Origin: Thiopseudomonas sp.
GTDB lineage: Bacteria; Pseudomonadota; Gammaproteobacteria; Pseudomonadales; Pseudomonadaceae
Direction of reading: 5' to 3'
Assembly (NCBI GenBank): GCA_023228985.1
Contig: JALOAC010000009.1
Span: 1-64,000 of the forward strand
DNA length: 64,000 nucleotides
Shown here: positions 27,601-34,895 of the stretch, one piece after another
Position numbering within the stretch: position 1 is the first letter of the stretch
How the letters are laid out: every line of letters begins with the position of its first letter
Translations under genes and position numbers: made by a program
The notes under the pieces: model-generated
Database searches by the model: none
Seen by the model: only the letters and a program-made list of their open reading frames with translations
Told to the model about the DNA's origin: nothing

Positions 27601-27992
27601 GGAATTTCTAAGCCGCGTGTGCGGCGGCTGACAGACAGGCGCTCAGCAAAGCCGCCGTGCGAATTTTCTAAGCCGCGTGTGCGGCGGCTGACTTGCTCTT
27701 GCTTGATATTAACGGCAATCTTTGTTTCTAAGCCGCGTGTGCGGCGGCTGACTAAACAAGCTATTAGCAATAAGAACCCAGTTTTTTCTAAGCCGCGTGT
27801 GCGGCGGCTGACTGGCACGCTGCACAATGCAAACGGCATTGAATTTTCTAAGCCGCGTGTGCGGCGGCTGACGTTAAGGCCGGCTGTTTAATTTGCGGTG
27901 CCATTTTCTAAGCCGCGTGTGCGGCGGCTGACTACAAAGACAAAAACGGCAAGCAGCAGCGGATTTTCTAAGCCGCGTGTGCGGCGGCTGAC
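24605..27992 (-). repeat. Leader-proximal block of 57 repeats, newer variant
   Basis: All 57 copies begin GTCAGCCGCCG on the crRNA strand. They differ from the older block at position 3 (T to C) and position 10 (G to C). Position 10 pairs with C16 in the older form, so the newer form has a C-C mismatch at the top of the stem and six pairs remain. Confidence 0.97.
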
Positions 27993-28011
27993 TGCAGATT
28001 TGAGCAAAAAA

Positions 28012-28084
28012 AATAAGTTACATCAAGTATTTATCCCTAAAACCTAAGTTTTATGAATACTTTTTCTACAAGATGTAACTTATT
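28012..28084. repeat. Nested inverted repeat in the leader
   Basis: The outer arms AATAAGTTACATC (28012-28024) and GATGTAACTTATT (28072-28084) are perfect 13-base complements. Inside them, AAGTATT (28025-28031) pairs with AATACTT (28056-28062), and TAAAAC pairs with GTTTTA around CTAA at the centre. As RNA this would be a long interrupted hairpin followed on the minus strand by a T run, so it may also terminate cas-operon transcripts. Confidence 0.85.
28021..28033 (+). promoter_or_regulatory. IHF-like site, leader-proximal
   Basis: CATCAAGTATTTA matches the IHF consensus WATCAANNNNTTR at all fixed positions except the first. It lies 28 bases from the first repeat. Type I-F spacer integration is known to use IHF bending of the leader. 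The match is by eye only. Confidence 0.5.
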
Positions 28085-28088
28085 GATG
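28076..28088 (-). promoter_or_regulatory. IHF-like site, leader-distal
   Basis: On the minus strand CATCAATAAGTTA matches WATCAANNNNTTR except at the first base. It lies opposite in orientation to the site at 28021-28033, 55 bases away. It overlaps the outer arm of the nested inverted repeat. Confidence 0.45.
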
Positions 28089-28136
28089 TACAAGCTATTT
28101 TTTTAAAGAGCAAAATAAAAGGTTTTTTATTCCTTT

Positions 28137-28802
28137 TTACCAGTGTGGAACAGTAGCGTGGCTGCTAAACCCATAAGTGCTAAAACTTCCCTCCTTTTTT
28201 TCACTTACTGCTTGCTGCTCTATCTGTAAGGAAAATTCTTTTTGAGTGCTTTCGCTCTTAAGTTTAATAAAAGGGAAAGCTTTAACTTTCGGACTAAGAT
28301 AATGCTTTTCAGCTTCTTGCAAGCTGACCTCTTGTTTTTCGGCAAAGCGTTGATTTTGTAATGCTTGTGCTTCTTCAAAGCTCAGCTGTCTACCCAATCT
28401 TTTGCTTTCACGCTGCATAAAGCGGCGTGTTAAGCGTTCAAGATTAGTTACAGACCTATAACGATTAACCTGTAAATAGCTATCTATTTTTTCAGGCACT
28501 GGTTTAATGCTTTTAATATGCACATAGTCTGCCAAGCGATTCAGCCACTTATGAAGGTTCAGCTGTTCAAGTTCTTGCTCCGTACTGGCAAAAACTCTCA
28601 GCTTGTCACCTAAATAGCCAAAACTTTTATCGCCTTCTTCTTGAAAACGATAGTCTGGAAAGCTCACGCCGAAATTAACCGTTTCATCTGGGTTTTGCTG
28701 CTCTACAAAGGCAAGGTGAACCTGCATGTAGAGCTTGCTCCAGACTTCGTATAAAGAGTATTTACTGTCTTCTATCAAAGTTAATTCAATAAAATATTTC
28801 AT
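28137..28802 (-). CDS. cas6f: Cas6f (Csy4) crRNA endonuclease
   Basis: Cas6f cuts the precursor CRISPR RNA at the base of each repeat hairpin and stays bound to the 3' stem. The 221-residue protein has His29 at the position of the catalytic histidine in Pseudomonas Csy4. It also has an arginine-rich helix near 125-140 (RRFMQRESKRLGRQ) of the kind that grips the RNA major groove, and the family C-terminal pattern GSFSTYGFSSHATVPHW. It is longer than the 187-residue P. aeruginosa enzyme. It is the last cas gene, 11 bases after cas5fv, with the array leader immediately downstream. Confidence 0.93.
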   Translation of the reverse strand: MKYFIELTLIEDSKYSLYEVWSKLYMQVHLAFVEQQNPDETVNFGVSFPDYRFQEEGDKSFGYLGDKLRVFASTEQELEQLNLHKWLNRLADYVHIKSIKPVPEKIDSYLQVNRYRSVTNLERLTRRFMQRESKRLGRQLSFEEAQALQNQRFAEKQEVSLQEAEKHYLSPKVKAFPFIKLKSESTQKEFSLQIEQQAVSEKKEGSFSTYGFSSHATVPHW

Positions 28803-28813
28803 TAAGCCCTCTT

Positions 28814-29836
28814 TTAAATCCGTATATCAGTAACATAAGCCAAACCTTTCTTACCTAGATAAAAAGAAGAAACGCCTGCGTTTTCTATTTTTTCTTCTAA
28901 GTCAATAGCTTGCTGTCGTGTGATATCTAAATTAATTGTAAGAGTTCCATTAGCTTTGCTCAAAACTGAGACAACTTCACCCTCACCCTTAACTCTTTCT
29001 TTTCTAAGATAAGCTCCGCCCCAGACTGGTTTCTTACCTCCTGTAACATGATTAGACATAAAATCTTTTTTAGTAAATCCTCTTTTTGAAATTCCGCTTA
29101 AATTACCTGATTTTGTTAAAATAGAGTCAATATCAAAATATTGGCGCATCCTTTTTATTTGTAGATATAAAGCAGAACAATAAAGGCTTATTACAGGTAT
29201 TTTCCCAGAATTAGAAATATAATTGACATCAGGAAATTCTTTAGATAGTTCATCAAGCACTTTTTGTACAGAGCTATCTAGCTCCAAATCTTTATTTAAT
29301 TTCTTATTGTTTAATTCTTCAAAACGTTCGCTAATTATTAGCGGCTCTATATTTTGCTTAGGCTCAACCTCATAACTACTATTAGTGATAAAGTTAAACA
29401 GATCATCCAGACCAAGCCATAAAACTCCCCAAAGCACTCCAGAAAAACTCGATGAAAATGCAGGGCTACTAGTTTTTAACATTCCTGAAAAAGAATTCTG
29501 GTCATCACTACCAGACATATTACGTATATAAACCATCTCATTAGTGATACTTGGTTTATCAATAATATCTGATTCCTTTAAATTTGCCTCAATCTCAGAG
29601 AAGTAGTAATTTTCACGCTCTCTTGCTTGATAAAGTTTTGCTTGTTCGCCAATCAAACGATTTAAAATACCCATAACTGTATTTTTAGTTATGGATCTTC
29701 TTAAATAGTTTTCAGGCTTTCTAAGCTCAGTCATAGAGCCAACAAACTTCCTTCCTTTTTTAGGAAGAGGTTCATTGTTTGAGCCATCCAAAAAAGAATT
29801 ACGCCATGAAGCTTCGTATTCAATAGTTATTTTCAT
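28814..29836 (-). CDS. cas5fv: Cas5fv, type I-F2 Cascade subunit
   Basis: In the I-F variant of Shewanella putrefaciens, Cas5fv holds the 5' handle of crRNA and has taken over DNA recognition from the missing large subunit Cas8f. This 340-residue protein is assigned by position (between cas7fv and cas6f), length and a repeat-binding-like start MKITIEYEASWRNSF. Its middle part, about 110-220, is the expected place for the extra helical domain. The C-terminal part has a Gly-rich SGISKRGFTKKDFMSNHVTGG stretch of the RAMP type. The gene is AT-rich compared with its flanks. The name is an inference from gene order plus family resemblance. Confidence 0.85.
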   Translation of the reverse strand: MKITIEYEASWRNSFLDGSNNEPLPKKGRKFVGSMTELRKPENYLRRSITKNTVMGILNRLIGEQAKLYQARERENYYFSEIEANLKESDIIDKPSITNEMVYIRNMSGSDDQNSFSGMLKTSSPAFSSSFSGVLWGVLWLGLDDLFNFITNSSYEVEPKQNIEPLIISERFEELNNKKLNKDLELDSSVQKVLDELSKEFPDVNYISNSGKIPVISLYCSALYLQIKRMRQYFDIDSILTKSGNLSGISKRGFTKKDFMSNHVTGGKKPVWGGAYLRKERVKGEGEVVSVLSKANGTLTINLDITRQQAIDLEEKIENAGVSSFYLGKKGLAYVTDIRI

Positions 29837-29847
29837 ATCCGAACCTA

Positions 29848-30831
29848 CTATTTAGCATAAAAGTACACAGCATAACCATCTTGTGCTTCTGGATTAGCCT
29901 GTTCAGGGCTGCGCTTAATACGCATCATTTTATTACTGTTGTTATAGTCAACTTCTATGCTATCAACGTACATGTAGCCTTTAGCTTGTTTAATGCTCAA
30001 TTCTTCAATCATTCGCAGAGTTTCTTTTACTAGAATGTCAATCGCTGTGTTATCCAGCAATATACCTACTTCACCTTCTTCAAAAATTGTTCCTTTACGA
30101 ACATAATTTGCGTGAAAGACAGCTTTAGGTGAACGACTTGGATCGATGGAGTGGATAAACTCTTGCACTTTTTCAGCAACTTTTTTTCCTTCCTCTTCTG
30201 AGACCACCATAGCAGCACGATCAAATTTTTTATCCAGAGAGATAAACTCAAGCTGCTCAATGCTGATAGAGCCATAAGCTGTATACTCGGTGTCGCCAAA
30301 GGTGGTTTTAGAAAAGAATGAATTACTGGATTCTTCACCTTTTTTATTTATCTCTTTTTCCTTAGAGCCAGAGCGCCCCATCTGTTCAAAGTTACCATTA
30401 CCTAGATGGTCAACGAAATCTTCCAACAGCAACGGGCTTGTGCGCTTACACTGACTACTAGGTACAACATAGCCACGGATCAAACCTGTAATAGAAGCCA
30501 AAACGGCTAATAAATTTTTATCTTTTGCATAATGCAAATCAAAAGCTTGATCACGGAATAAATGATGACGAATACAGTTTTGACTGATATAAAGCGGATT
30601 TTCTATGAAGTTTATATCCGCGACGTGCTTCTTATACTTATATCCTGATTCTTCTTTTACCTTTCCGGTTTGGTTTGTAAACCCTCTCAGCTTAGGTATG
30701 GTATGGTTTTTAACCTCCTTTCCATTATCACCAACTAATGCAATTGGCCCATTCCAATTCACTACACCATAACCAAACGCTTTTATTTTAAAATCTACGC
30801 TTTTAATACCTGTTACTTTAGTCATTTTCAC
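29848..30831 (-). CDS. cas7fv: Cas7fv, type I-F2 backbone subunit
   Basis: Cas7fv proteins polymerise along the crRNA spacer to form the Cascade backbone. The 327-residue protein begins KMTKVTGIKSVDFKIKAFGY and has the characteristic ENPLYISQNCIRHHLFRD and SITGLIRGYVVPSS segments seen in the I-Fv Cas7 family, which is distinct from the Csy3 of standard I-F systems. It lies 8 bases after cas2-3 and 11 before cas5fv. No gene for Cas8f (csy1), standard csy2 or csy3 lies nearby. Confidence 0.88.
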   Translation of the reverse strand: MKMTKVTGIKSVDFKIKAFGYGVVNWNGPIALVGDNGKEVKNHTIPKLRGFTNQTGKVKEESGYKYKKHVADINFIENPLYISQNCIRHHLFRDQAFDLHYAKDKNLLAVLASITGLIRGYVVPSSQCKRTSPLLLEDFVDHLGNGNFEQMGRSGSKEKEINKKGEESSNSFFSKTTFGDTEYTAYGSISIEQLEFISLDKKFDRAAMVVSEEEGKKVAEKVQEFIHSIDPSRSPKAVFHANYVRKGTIFEEGEVGILLDNTAIDILVKETLRMIEELSIKQAKGYMYVDSIEVDYNNSNKMMRIKRSPEQANPEAQDGYAVYFYAK

Positions 30832-30839
30832 TTCCTATT

Positions 30840-33788
30840 TTAGTTAGATAAATCATTAATTGTTTTAATCGAAATTGAGCCTACAGGCTGTTTATCACAA
30901 ATAGCATAATAAATAGCTTCAGAATGGCGAACACTAACGCCTCCCACACGATTTAAATCTTCTTCTGTATAGCTTAAATATAATGGAAACTCTGCATCTC
31001 TTGCACAGTTACCTAAAATTGAATAGCGTGTTTTCATTTTATTAGCTGGAATGCCTTTTACAGGATGAGATGAGTCAATAATAGCGTGCTTCTGTGCCAT
31101 AAAATGTAATAAATCAATATTCTCTATTAACGACAAAGATTCAGTTAAGTTATCATACTCTTCATTATCTTTTAATGATGGGAGGTAAGCGTATTCATTT
31201 ATAAAAACAGGATATTCAACATCATTTAATTCTAAAACAGCTAATTGGACAAAACGGCTATCGCCACGCAAAGAATTTTTACTTATTTTCTGCTTTTTAT
31301 CCTTACTTTTAGTTTGAACAACTTTAGTAGGTTCAGTAACTTTATTATCCAGTAATTTAACACTTGACTTTATAGCTTGCTCAAGATCTTGCTCAATTGC
31401 ATCAGCAGCATGGATACTAAATTCTTTATACAAACTATAAATTTCAGGCAAAGTAAAGTTTCTCCCTAATAACTTTTTGTCTAAAAAATCATACCACGCT
31501 TTGGCAGACCTAAGGCTATGCAAAGAAGCTAGAAACCTTGCTGAAGAACCTAACTGCTTACCATTTTTAACATGCTCTGTTAGTGCGATGGTCAGTATAT
31601 TGATTTCATTATTTTTACCAAATCTATCTAATCTTCCTAGTCTCTGCAAAATATTCTCTGGACTACTTATCTCCGATAGCATCGCATCGCAACTAATATT
31701 TAATGATGCTTGAACGATTGGCCCGCTTCTTAACACATCATACCGACCTGTGCCCTCTTTACTGAAAGACTTATAAACCTCAGAGAACCAGTGTTTTTTA
31801 TCACTTCGTTTAAACTTCGAGTGGAACAAGACCGAATTTTCATTATCCTTTTGTATCAAAAATCCTTGCTGTGCTAGTTTGGCTGTATTGCTAATAACAA
31901 ATGTATTATTGTCATAAACCTGAAAAAATGGGCTGTCTTCTATTTTGGTCTCATCATAATCAATAAAATCAATTTGATACTTACTCTTATTAAAAGAAGG
32001 CATCTCGATTACATCTGAATACTGACCATCACTTACATTTAAATTCAAAATATTTTTTAAATATGAATAATGTGGTGTGGCAGAAACCAACAAAATACGT
32101 TTATCATAATTTTTATTCATATTTTTATTGGCAACTAGCTCAGCGAAAAGCAGGTTAAATATTTCCATGTTGATATATTCATGATACTCATCAAACACCA
32201 CATGTGCTTGCATAAATGGTATCAAGCTGTCCACTTTGGTGTGAGTGGTAATTGAGTTTAAGATTTGATCAATCGTAGTAACAACTACATCTGCTGAAAA
32301 GTAGTCATCTTCTCTCGTTGGGTTATTCCATTTATTAGTAAATTTGAACTCGCCTGTAAAAATCTCGATGCTGCTTTCTGGTAAATATTGGCTTGTTAGT
32401 TCTTCAAAGATGCCCTGACAAACTTGTACTCTAGGGCAAACCCATATTATTTTTTGTGCCTTGCCAAGCATTGCCCATTCAAGTGCAATTTTAGTTTTAC
32501 CACAGCCAGCAGCGCCTGATAACACTGCTATATCACGTATTTCAGATAGTTTTTTAGCAACTTCTGCTTGCTGATTTGTGCGCTCACTATTAGGAAACAA
32601 ACCTAAACAATCTTGTATCTGCTCCGATAAATTAGAAATCAACTCCTGCTGCTCAGCCAATAACTCATCTAATCGTTGTTCAGTAATTAATTCCTGTAAA
32701 TCATGGGCTGATAATGAAGATATAATTCTATCCGCGCTAATAACACAACTTCTTAATAAATTATTATGCGCATTAGTCTCTGTTTTCTTATGTACAGCTG
32801 AAAAATCATCAGCAATCGAATAGTGTTTAAAATCCGGAAATAGTTTATTTTCAAATTGATATAAAAATCCTTCAATTAACTGTTGGCTATTATCAGCACT
32901 CCAATCAAGCTTATCAATTAGATCAACTTCATTTTCTAATCCATATTGCTTAGCTAAGGAGTTAATACGCTTTATAGCTTTTGGAGCAGCTTCAATAAAA
33001 TTGATTAACTCACTTACTGCTATATTTTTCTTTAGGAACTCATATACTTTAAAAACACCTGAAAGCTGGTCATCTTTCCTATATGGCTTTGCATGATGCC
33101 AGTAAACAACATGCTGCAATGCAGTCTTTTGAGTTGGGTTTAGCCCTATACACTGGTATTCAAATAGATTGAATATAAATAAAGAAACCTCATTGTGTCT
33201 AGGGTGCTTATCAAACGTAAACTTGGTATCTATATGCTGCCCATCTTCATCAGGATTTTTTTGCTTGCCCTTTTTCACCCAATCTTGAAAACAAGGATCG
33301 AGTTTGCCAATGTCATGCAGAATACCTGCAAGAAAGGCTACACCAGCCAAGTTTTGATGTTCATCATTATCTGTTGAAAGTTCAAATATTTTTTTAGCTA
33401 AATAGCCTACTGCAAACAAATGTTCTGCAAGTGGTTGTAGCTTAGTATTAGCGTAACTTTCATTTTGCTTTGCTTTCATAGTTATCACATCCATAGGTAC
33501 TTCTTTCTCAGTATAATTCACCGGCACTATGCCTCTTTCGTTAAACTTTCTTTTATTTCCCACAACCCACAATAAATCGCTTCTTGAGCGCGAGCGCAGC
33601 CAGTGGCAACTAACGGCTGTACTTTTACTCGCTGTTTTACGCAACAACTTTTTAACTGCTTGCAAGCCTTCTTCGGTAATTACAGTTTGCCAAGTGTTAT
33701 CACCTATGCGGTTAGCAAAGGCATCCAGTACTCGCCGGGTTTTAGCTAAAGCATTTTTTTCGCACTGGGAAACAAATATCACCATCAT
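30840..33788 (-). CDS. cas2-3: Cas2-Cas3 fusion nuclease-helicase
   Basis: This 982-residue fusion is the hallmark of type I-F systems: Cas2 works with Cas1 in spacer integration, and Cas3 degrades target DNA. The Cas2-like domain covers about residues 1-95 (MMVIFVSQCEKNALAKTRRV). The HD nuclease follows, with HD at 158-159 in GILHDIGKLD and more histidines in RHNEVS and YWHHAKPY. The helicase has Walker A SGAAGCGKT (424-432), a DEYH box (533-536), LVSATPHYS, and QRLGRLDRFG. All key motifs are present, so it should be active. Base composition falls sharply just after the Cas2 part. It lies 15 bases after cas1. Confidence 0.95.
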   Translation of the reverse strand: MMVIFVSQCEKNALAKTRRVLDAFANRIGDNTWQTVITEEGLQAVKKLLRKTASKSTAVSCHWLRSRSRSDLLWVVGNKRKFNERGIVPVNYTEKEVPMDVITMKAKQNESYANTKLQPLAEHLFAVGYLAKKIFELSTDNDEHQNLAGVAFLAGILHDIGKLDPCFQDWVKKGKQKNPDEDGQHIDTKFTFDKHPRHNEVSLFIFNLFEYQCIGLNPTQKTALQHVVYWHHAKPYRKDDQLSGVFKVYEFLKKNIAVSELINFIEAAPKAIKRINSLAKQYGLENEVDLIDKLDWSADNSQQLIEGFLYQFENKLFPDFKHYSIADDFSAVHKKTETNAHNNLLRSCVISADRIISSLSAHDLQELITEQRLDELLAEQQELISNLSEQIQDCLGLFPNSERTNQQAEVAKKLSEIRDIAVLSGAAGCGKTKIALEWAMLGKAQKIIWVCPRVQVCQGIFEELTSQYLPESSIEIFTGEFKFTNKWNNPTREDDYFSADVVVTTIDQILNSITTHTKVDSLIPFMQAHVVFDEYHEYINMEIFNLLFAELVANKNMNKNYDKRILLVSATPHYSYLKNILNLNVSDGQYSDVIEMPSFNKSKYQIDFIDYDETKIEDSPFFQVYDNNTFVISNTAKLAQQGFLIQKDNENSVLFHSKFKRSDKKHWFSEVYKSFSKEGTGRYDVLRSGPIVQASLNISCDAMLSEISSPENILQRLGRLDRFGKNNEINILTIALTEHVKNGKQLGSSARFLASLHSLRSAKAWYDFLDKKLLGRNFTLPEIYSLYKEFSIHAADAIEQDLEQAIKSSVKLLDNKVTEPTKVVQTKSKDKKQKISKNSLRGDSRFVQLAVLELNDVEYPVFINEYAYLPSLKDNEEYDNLTESLSLIENIDLLHFMAQKHAIIDSSHPVKGIPANKMKTRYSILGNCARDAEFPLYLSYTEEDLNRVGGVSVRHSEAIYYAICDKQPVGSISIKTINDLSN

Positions 33789-33803
33789 AGTGAGTCATCC
33801 TCT

Positions 33804-34769
33804 TCACTTGGCGACACTAGGTGATGCAAACTGAAAGGCAATCCGCTTAACTTCATTGAACATGAAGTCTAAAACTTTATGATTAGTAAAAGCTTGTAGG
33901 CACTGTTGGCGAAATTCTTGTTCGGTGGCGTTTTCTTTGGCGCTGATAAATGCCCAAGGCAAAATAATGGCATCTTTTATTAAATCAGCGATATCAAAGA
34001 CTAAAGCGCCCCGCCTTGTTTTACCGTGCATCACTGCAAAGCCGTGAGGTATGCCTAATACCCATAAGGTTGTAGCAGCTAAACCATAAGCTAAGTAATT
34101 GCCATGATTTAAAAACCCATTAGCTTTATCTGTAGCTTCACGCTCGCGGCTAAAACCTTGGTGGTTAGTGTTACCAGCAGCAAGCCTATAAAGCTTTTTG
34201 GTAAGCTCTGCTTCAAGCTGTAACAGCTTCCCCACTCGGTCTGCTTTATCTATTTGCAATACAAAGCTTTCCAACAGCTGTGCGATGGCCAGATTAGTTG
34301 AATCAAAACCTTCCAGCTTTAAGTCTTTATCCTTAGCCCAAGTTTTTTGCAAAAAACCTAAGCGTGCTTGCTGGAGTTCTTTTGCGGCTGCGAGGCGTTT
34401 TTGCTCGTCAAACCAAAAGCTGAGCCAAGCTTGTACATATTCGGTAGGGCGGTATTCACTTTGAGGGGACAACCATTCTATTTCACTAGCCATTAGCAAA
34501 GGAGTGCCGCCGCCACCACTAAAACCAACCAGTACACCTGCCTGAGCTAGCATTCGCATGGCTGCTTGAGTAATGGAGGTTCCTGTACCCAGTAACAGGC
34601 AGGTAGTGTTGGCTATGGGAATGTTGTAATAGCTGTTTTGTTTGTCATCTTCAGCAAGGTAAAGCACACGCCCGTCTTTTTGCATTACGCGGCAGTATTG
34701 CAGGTAATAAATATTGGCTCGTTTTGAGTGCAGGATAGCCTTCAGATCTGAAGCAGATAAATCATCCAT
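33804..34769 (-). CDS. cas1: Cas1, type I-F adaptation integrase
   Basis: Cas1 is the metal-dependent integrase that inserts new spacers, working here with the Cas2 domain of Cas2-3. The 321-residue protein has the N-terminal beta domain (about 15-100, with GTGTSITQAAMRMLAQAGVL) and a helical catalytic domain. The likely active-site residues are Glu186 or Glu188, His248 in AVMHGKTRRG, and Asp259 with Asp262 in VFDIADLIKD. It is the first gene of the cas operon, preceded by a candidate promoter and, further up, a WYL regulator gene. Confidence 0.95.
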   Translation of the reverse strand: MDDLSASDLKAILHSKRANIYYLQYCRVMQKDGRVLYLAEDDKQNSYYNIPIANTTCLLLGTGTSITQAAMRMLAQAGVLVGFSGGGGTPLLMASEIEWLSPQSEYRPTEYVQAWLSFWFDEQKRLAAAKELQQARLGFLQKTWAKDKDLKLEGFDSTNLAIAQLLESFVLQIDKADRVGKLLQLEAELTKKLYRLAAGNTNHQGFSREREATDKANGFLNHGNYLAYGLAATTLWVLGIPHGFAVMHGKTRRGALVFDIADLIKDAIILPWAFISAKENATEQEFRQQCLQAFTNHKVLDFMFNEVKRIAFQFASPSVAK

Positions 34770-34794
34770 GTAGCTTTACCCTTGTAGAACTATT

Positions 34795-34823
34795 TTTATA
34801 AGCTAAAGACACTTTGCGATTAA
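34795..34823 (-). promoter_or_regulatory. Candidate sigma-70 promoter of the cas operon
   Basis: On the minus strand, TTAATC (34818-34823) and TATAAA (34795-34800) are 17 bases apart. The -10 matches five of six consensus bases; the -35 is weak. A ribosome-binding site AAGGG lies about nine bases before the cas1 ATG. The weak -35 would suit a regulated promoter. Confidence 0.4.
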
Positions 34824-34837
34824 TGAAACTAAATAGC

Positions 34838-34877
34838 AACACTGTACAAAAACACCGTAATCAAACTTGACAGTGTT
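34838..34877. promoter_or_regulatory. Inverted repeat between WYL gene and cas1 (candidate operator)
   Basis: AACACTGT (34838-34845) and ACAGTGTT (34870-34877) are perfect 8-base inverted repeats separated by 24 bases. A related AACACCGT lies between them at about 34851-34858. They sit just upstream of the candidate cas promoter and just downstream of the WYL regulator gene. This could be the operator of that regulator, or a weak terminator for it; there is no T run. Confidence 0.45.
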
Positions 34878-34895
34878 TTGTGTTTCCGCACTATT

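Larger units (their letters stand above)
22263..27992 (-). CRISPR. Type I-F2 CRISPR array: 96 repeats, 95 spacers
   Basis: Repeats are 28 bases and spacers 32 bases, giving a strict 60-base period. Two spacers are 33 bases (22531-22563 and 23792-23824). There are 95 full repeats plus one degenerate terminal repeat. On the minus strand the repeat starts GTTAG or GTCAG, has a GC hairpin, and ends CTTAGAAA, close to the I-F pattern; the expected 5' handle is CUUAGAAA rather than the common CUAAGAAA. Transcription is therefore leftward from the leader at 27993-28136, and the newest spacers lie at the right end. No duplicate spacer was noticed by eye. Spacer targets were not searched. Confidence 0.98.
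27993..28136 (-). promoter_or_regulatory. CRISPR leader
   Basis: This 144-base AT-rich stretch lies between the cas6f stop and the first repeat. It should carry the array promoter and the signals for spacer integration. It contains a nested inverted repeat (28012-28084) and two IHF-like sites. On the crRNA strand a run of eight T residues lies about 20 bases before the first repeat. No promoter match was strong enough to annotate. Confidence 0.85.

Noticed and set aside
22526..27891. Open frames of 60-175 codons on both strands in the array, with repeating peptide units such as SKPRVPRLT or VSRGTRGLE
   Set aside because: The 60-base CRISPR period is exactly 20 codons, so the repeat is read in one frame over and over. 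These are artefacts of the array, not repeat proteins.
28990..29730. TTTCTAAG and TTTCTAAGC matches to the CRISPR repeat end within cas5fv (near 29000 and 29714)
   Set aside because: Only eight or nine bases match and no stem follows, so these are not solo repeats or a crRNA-like regulator.
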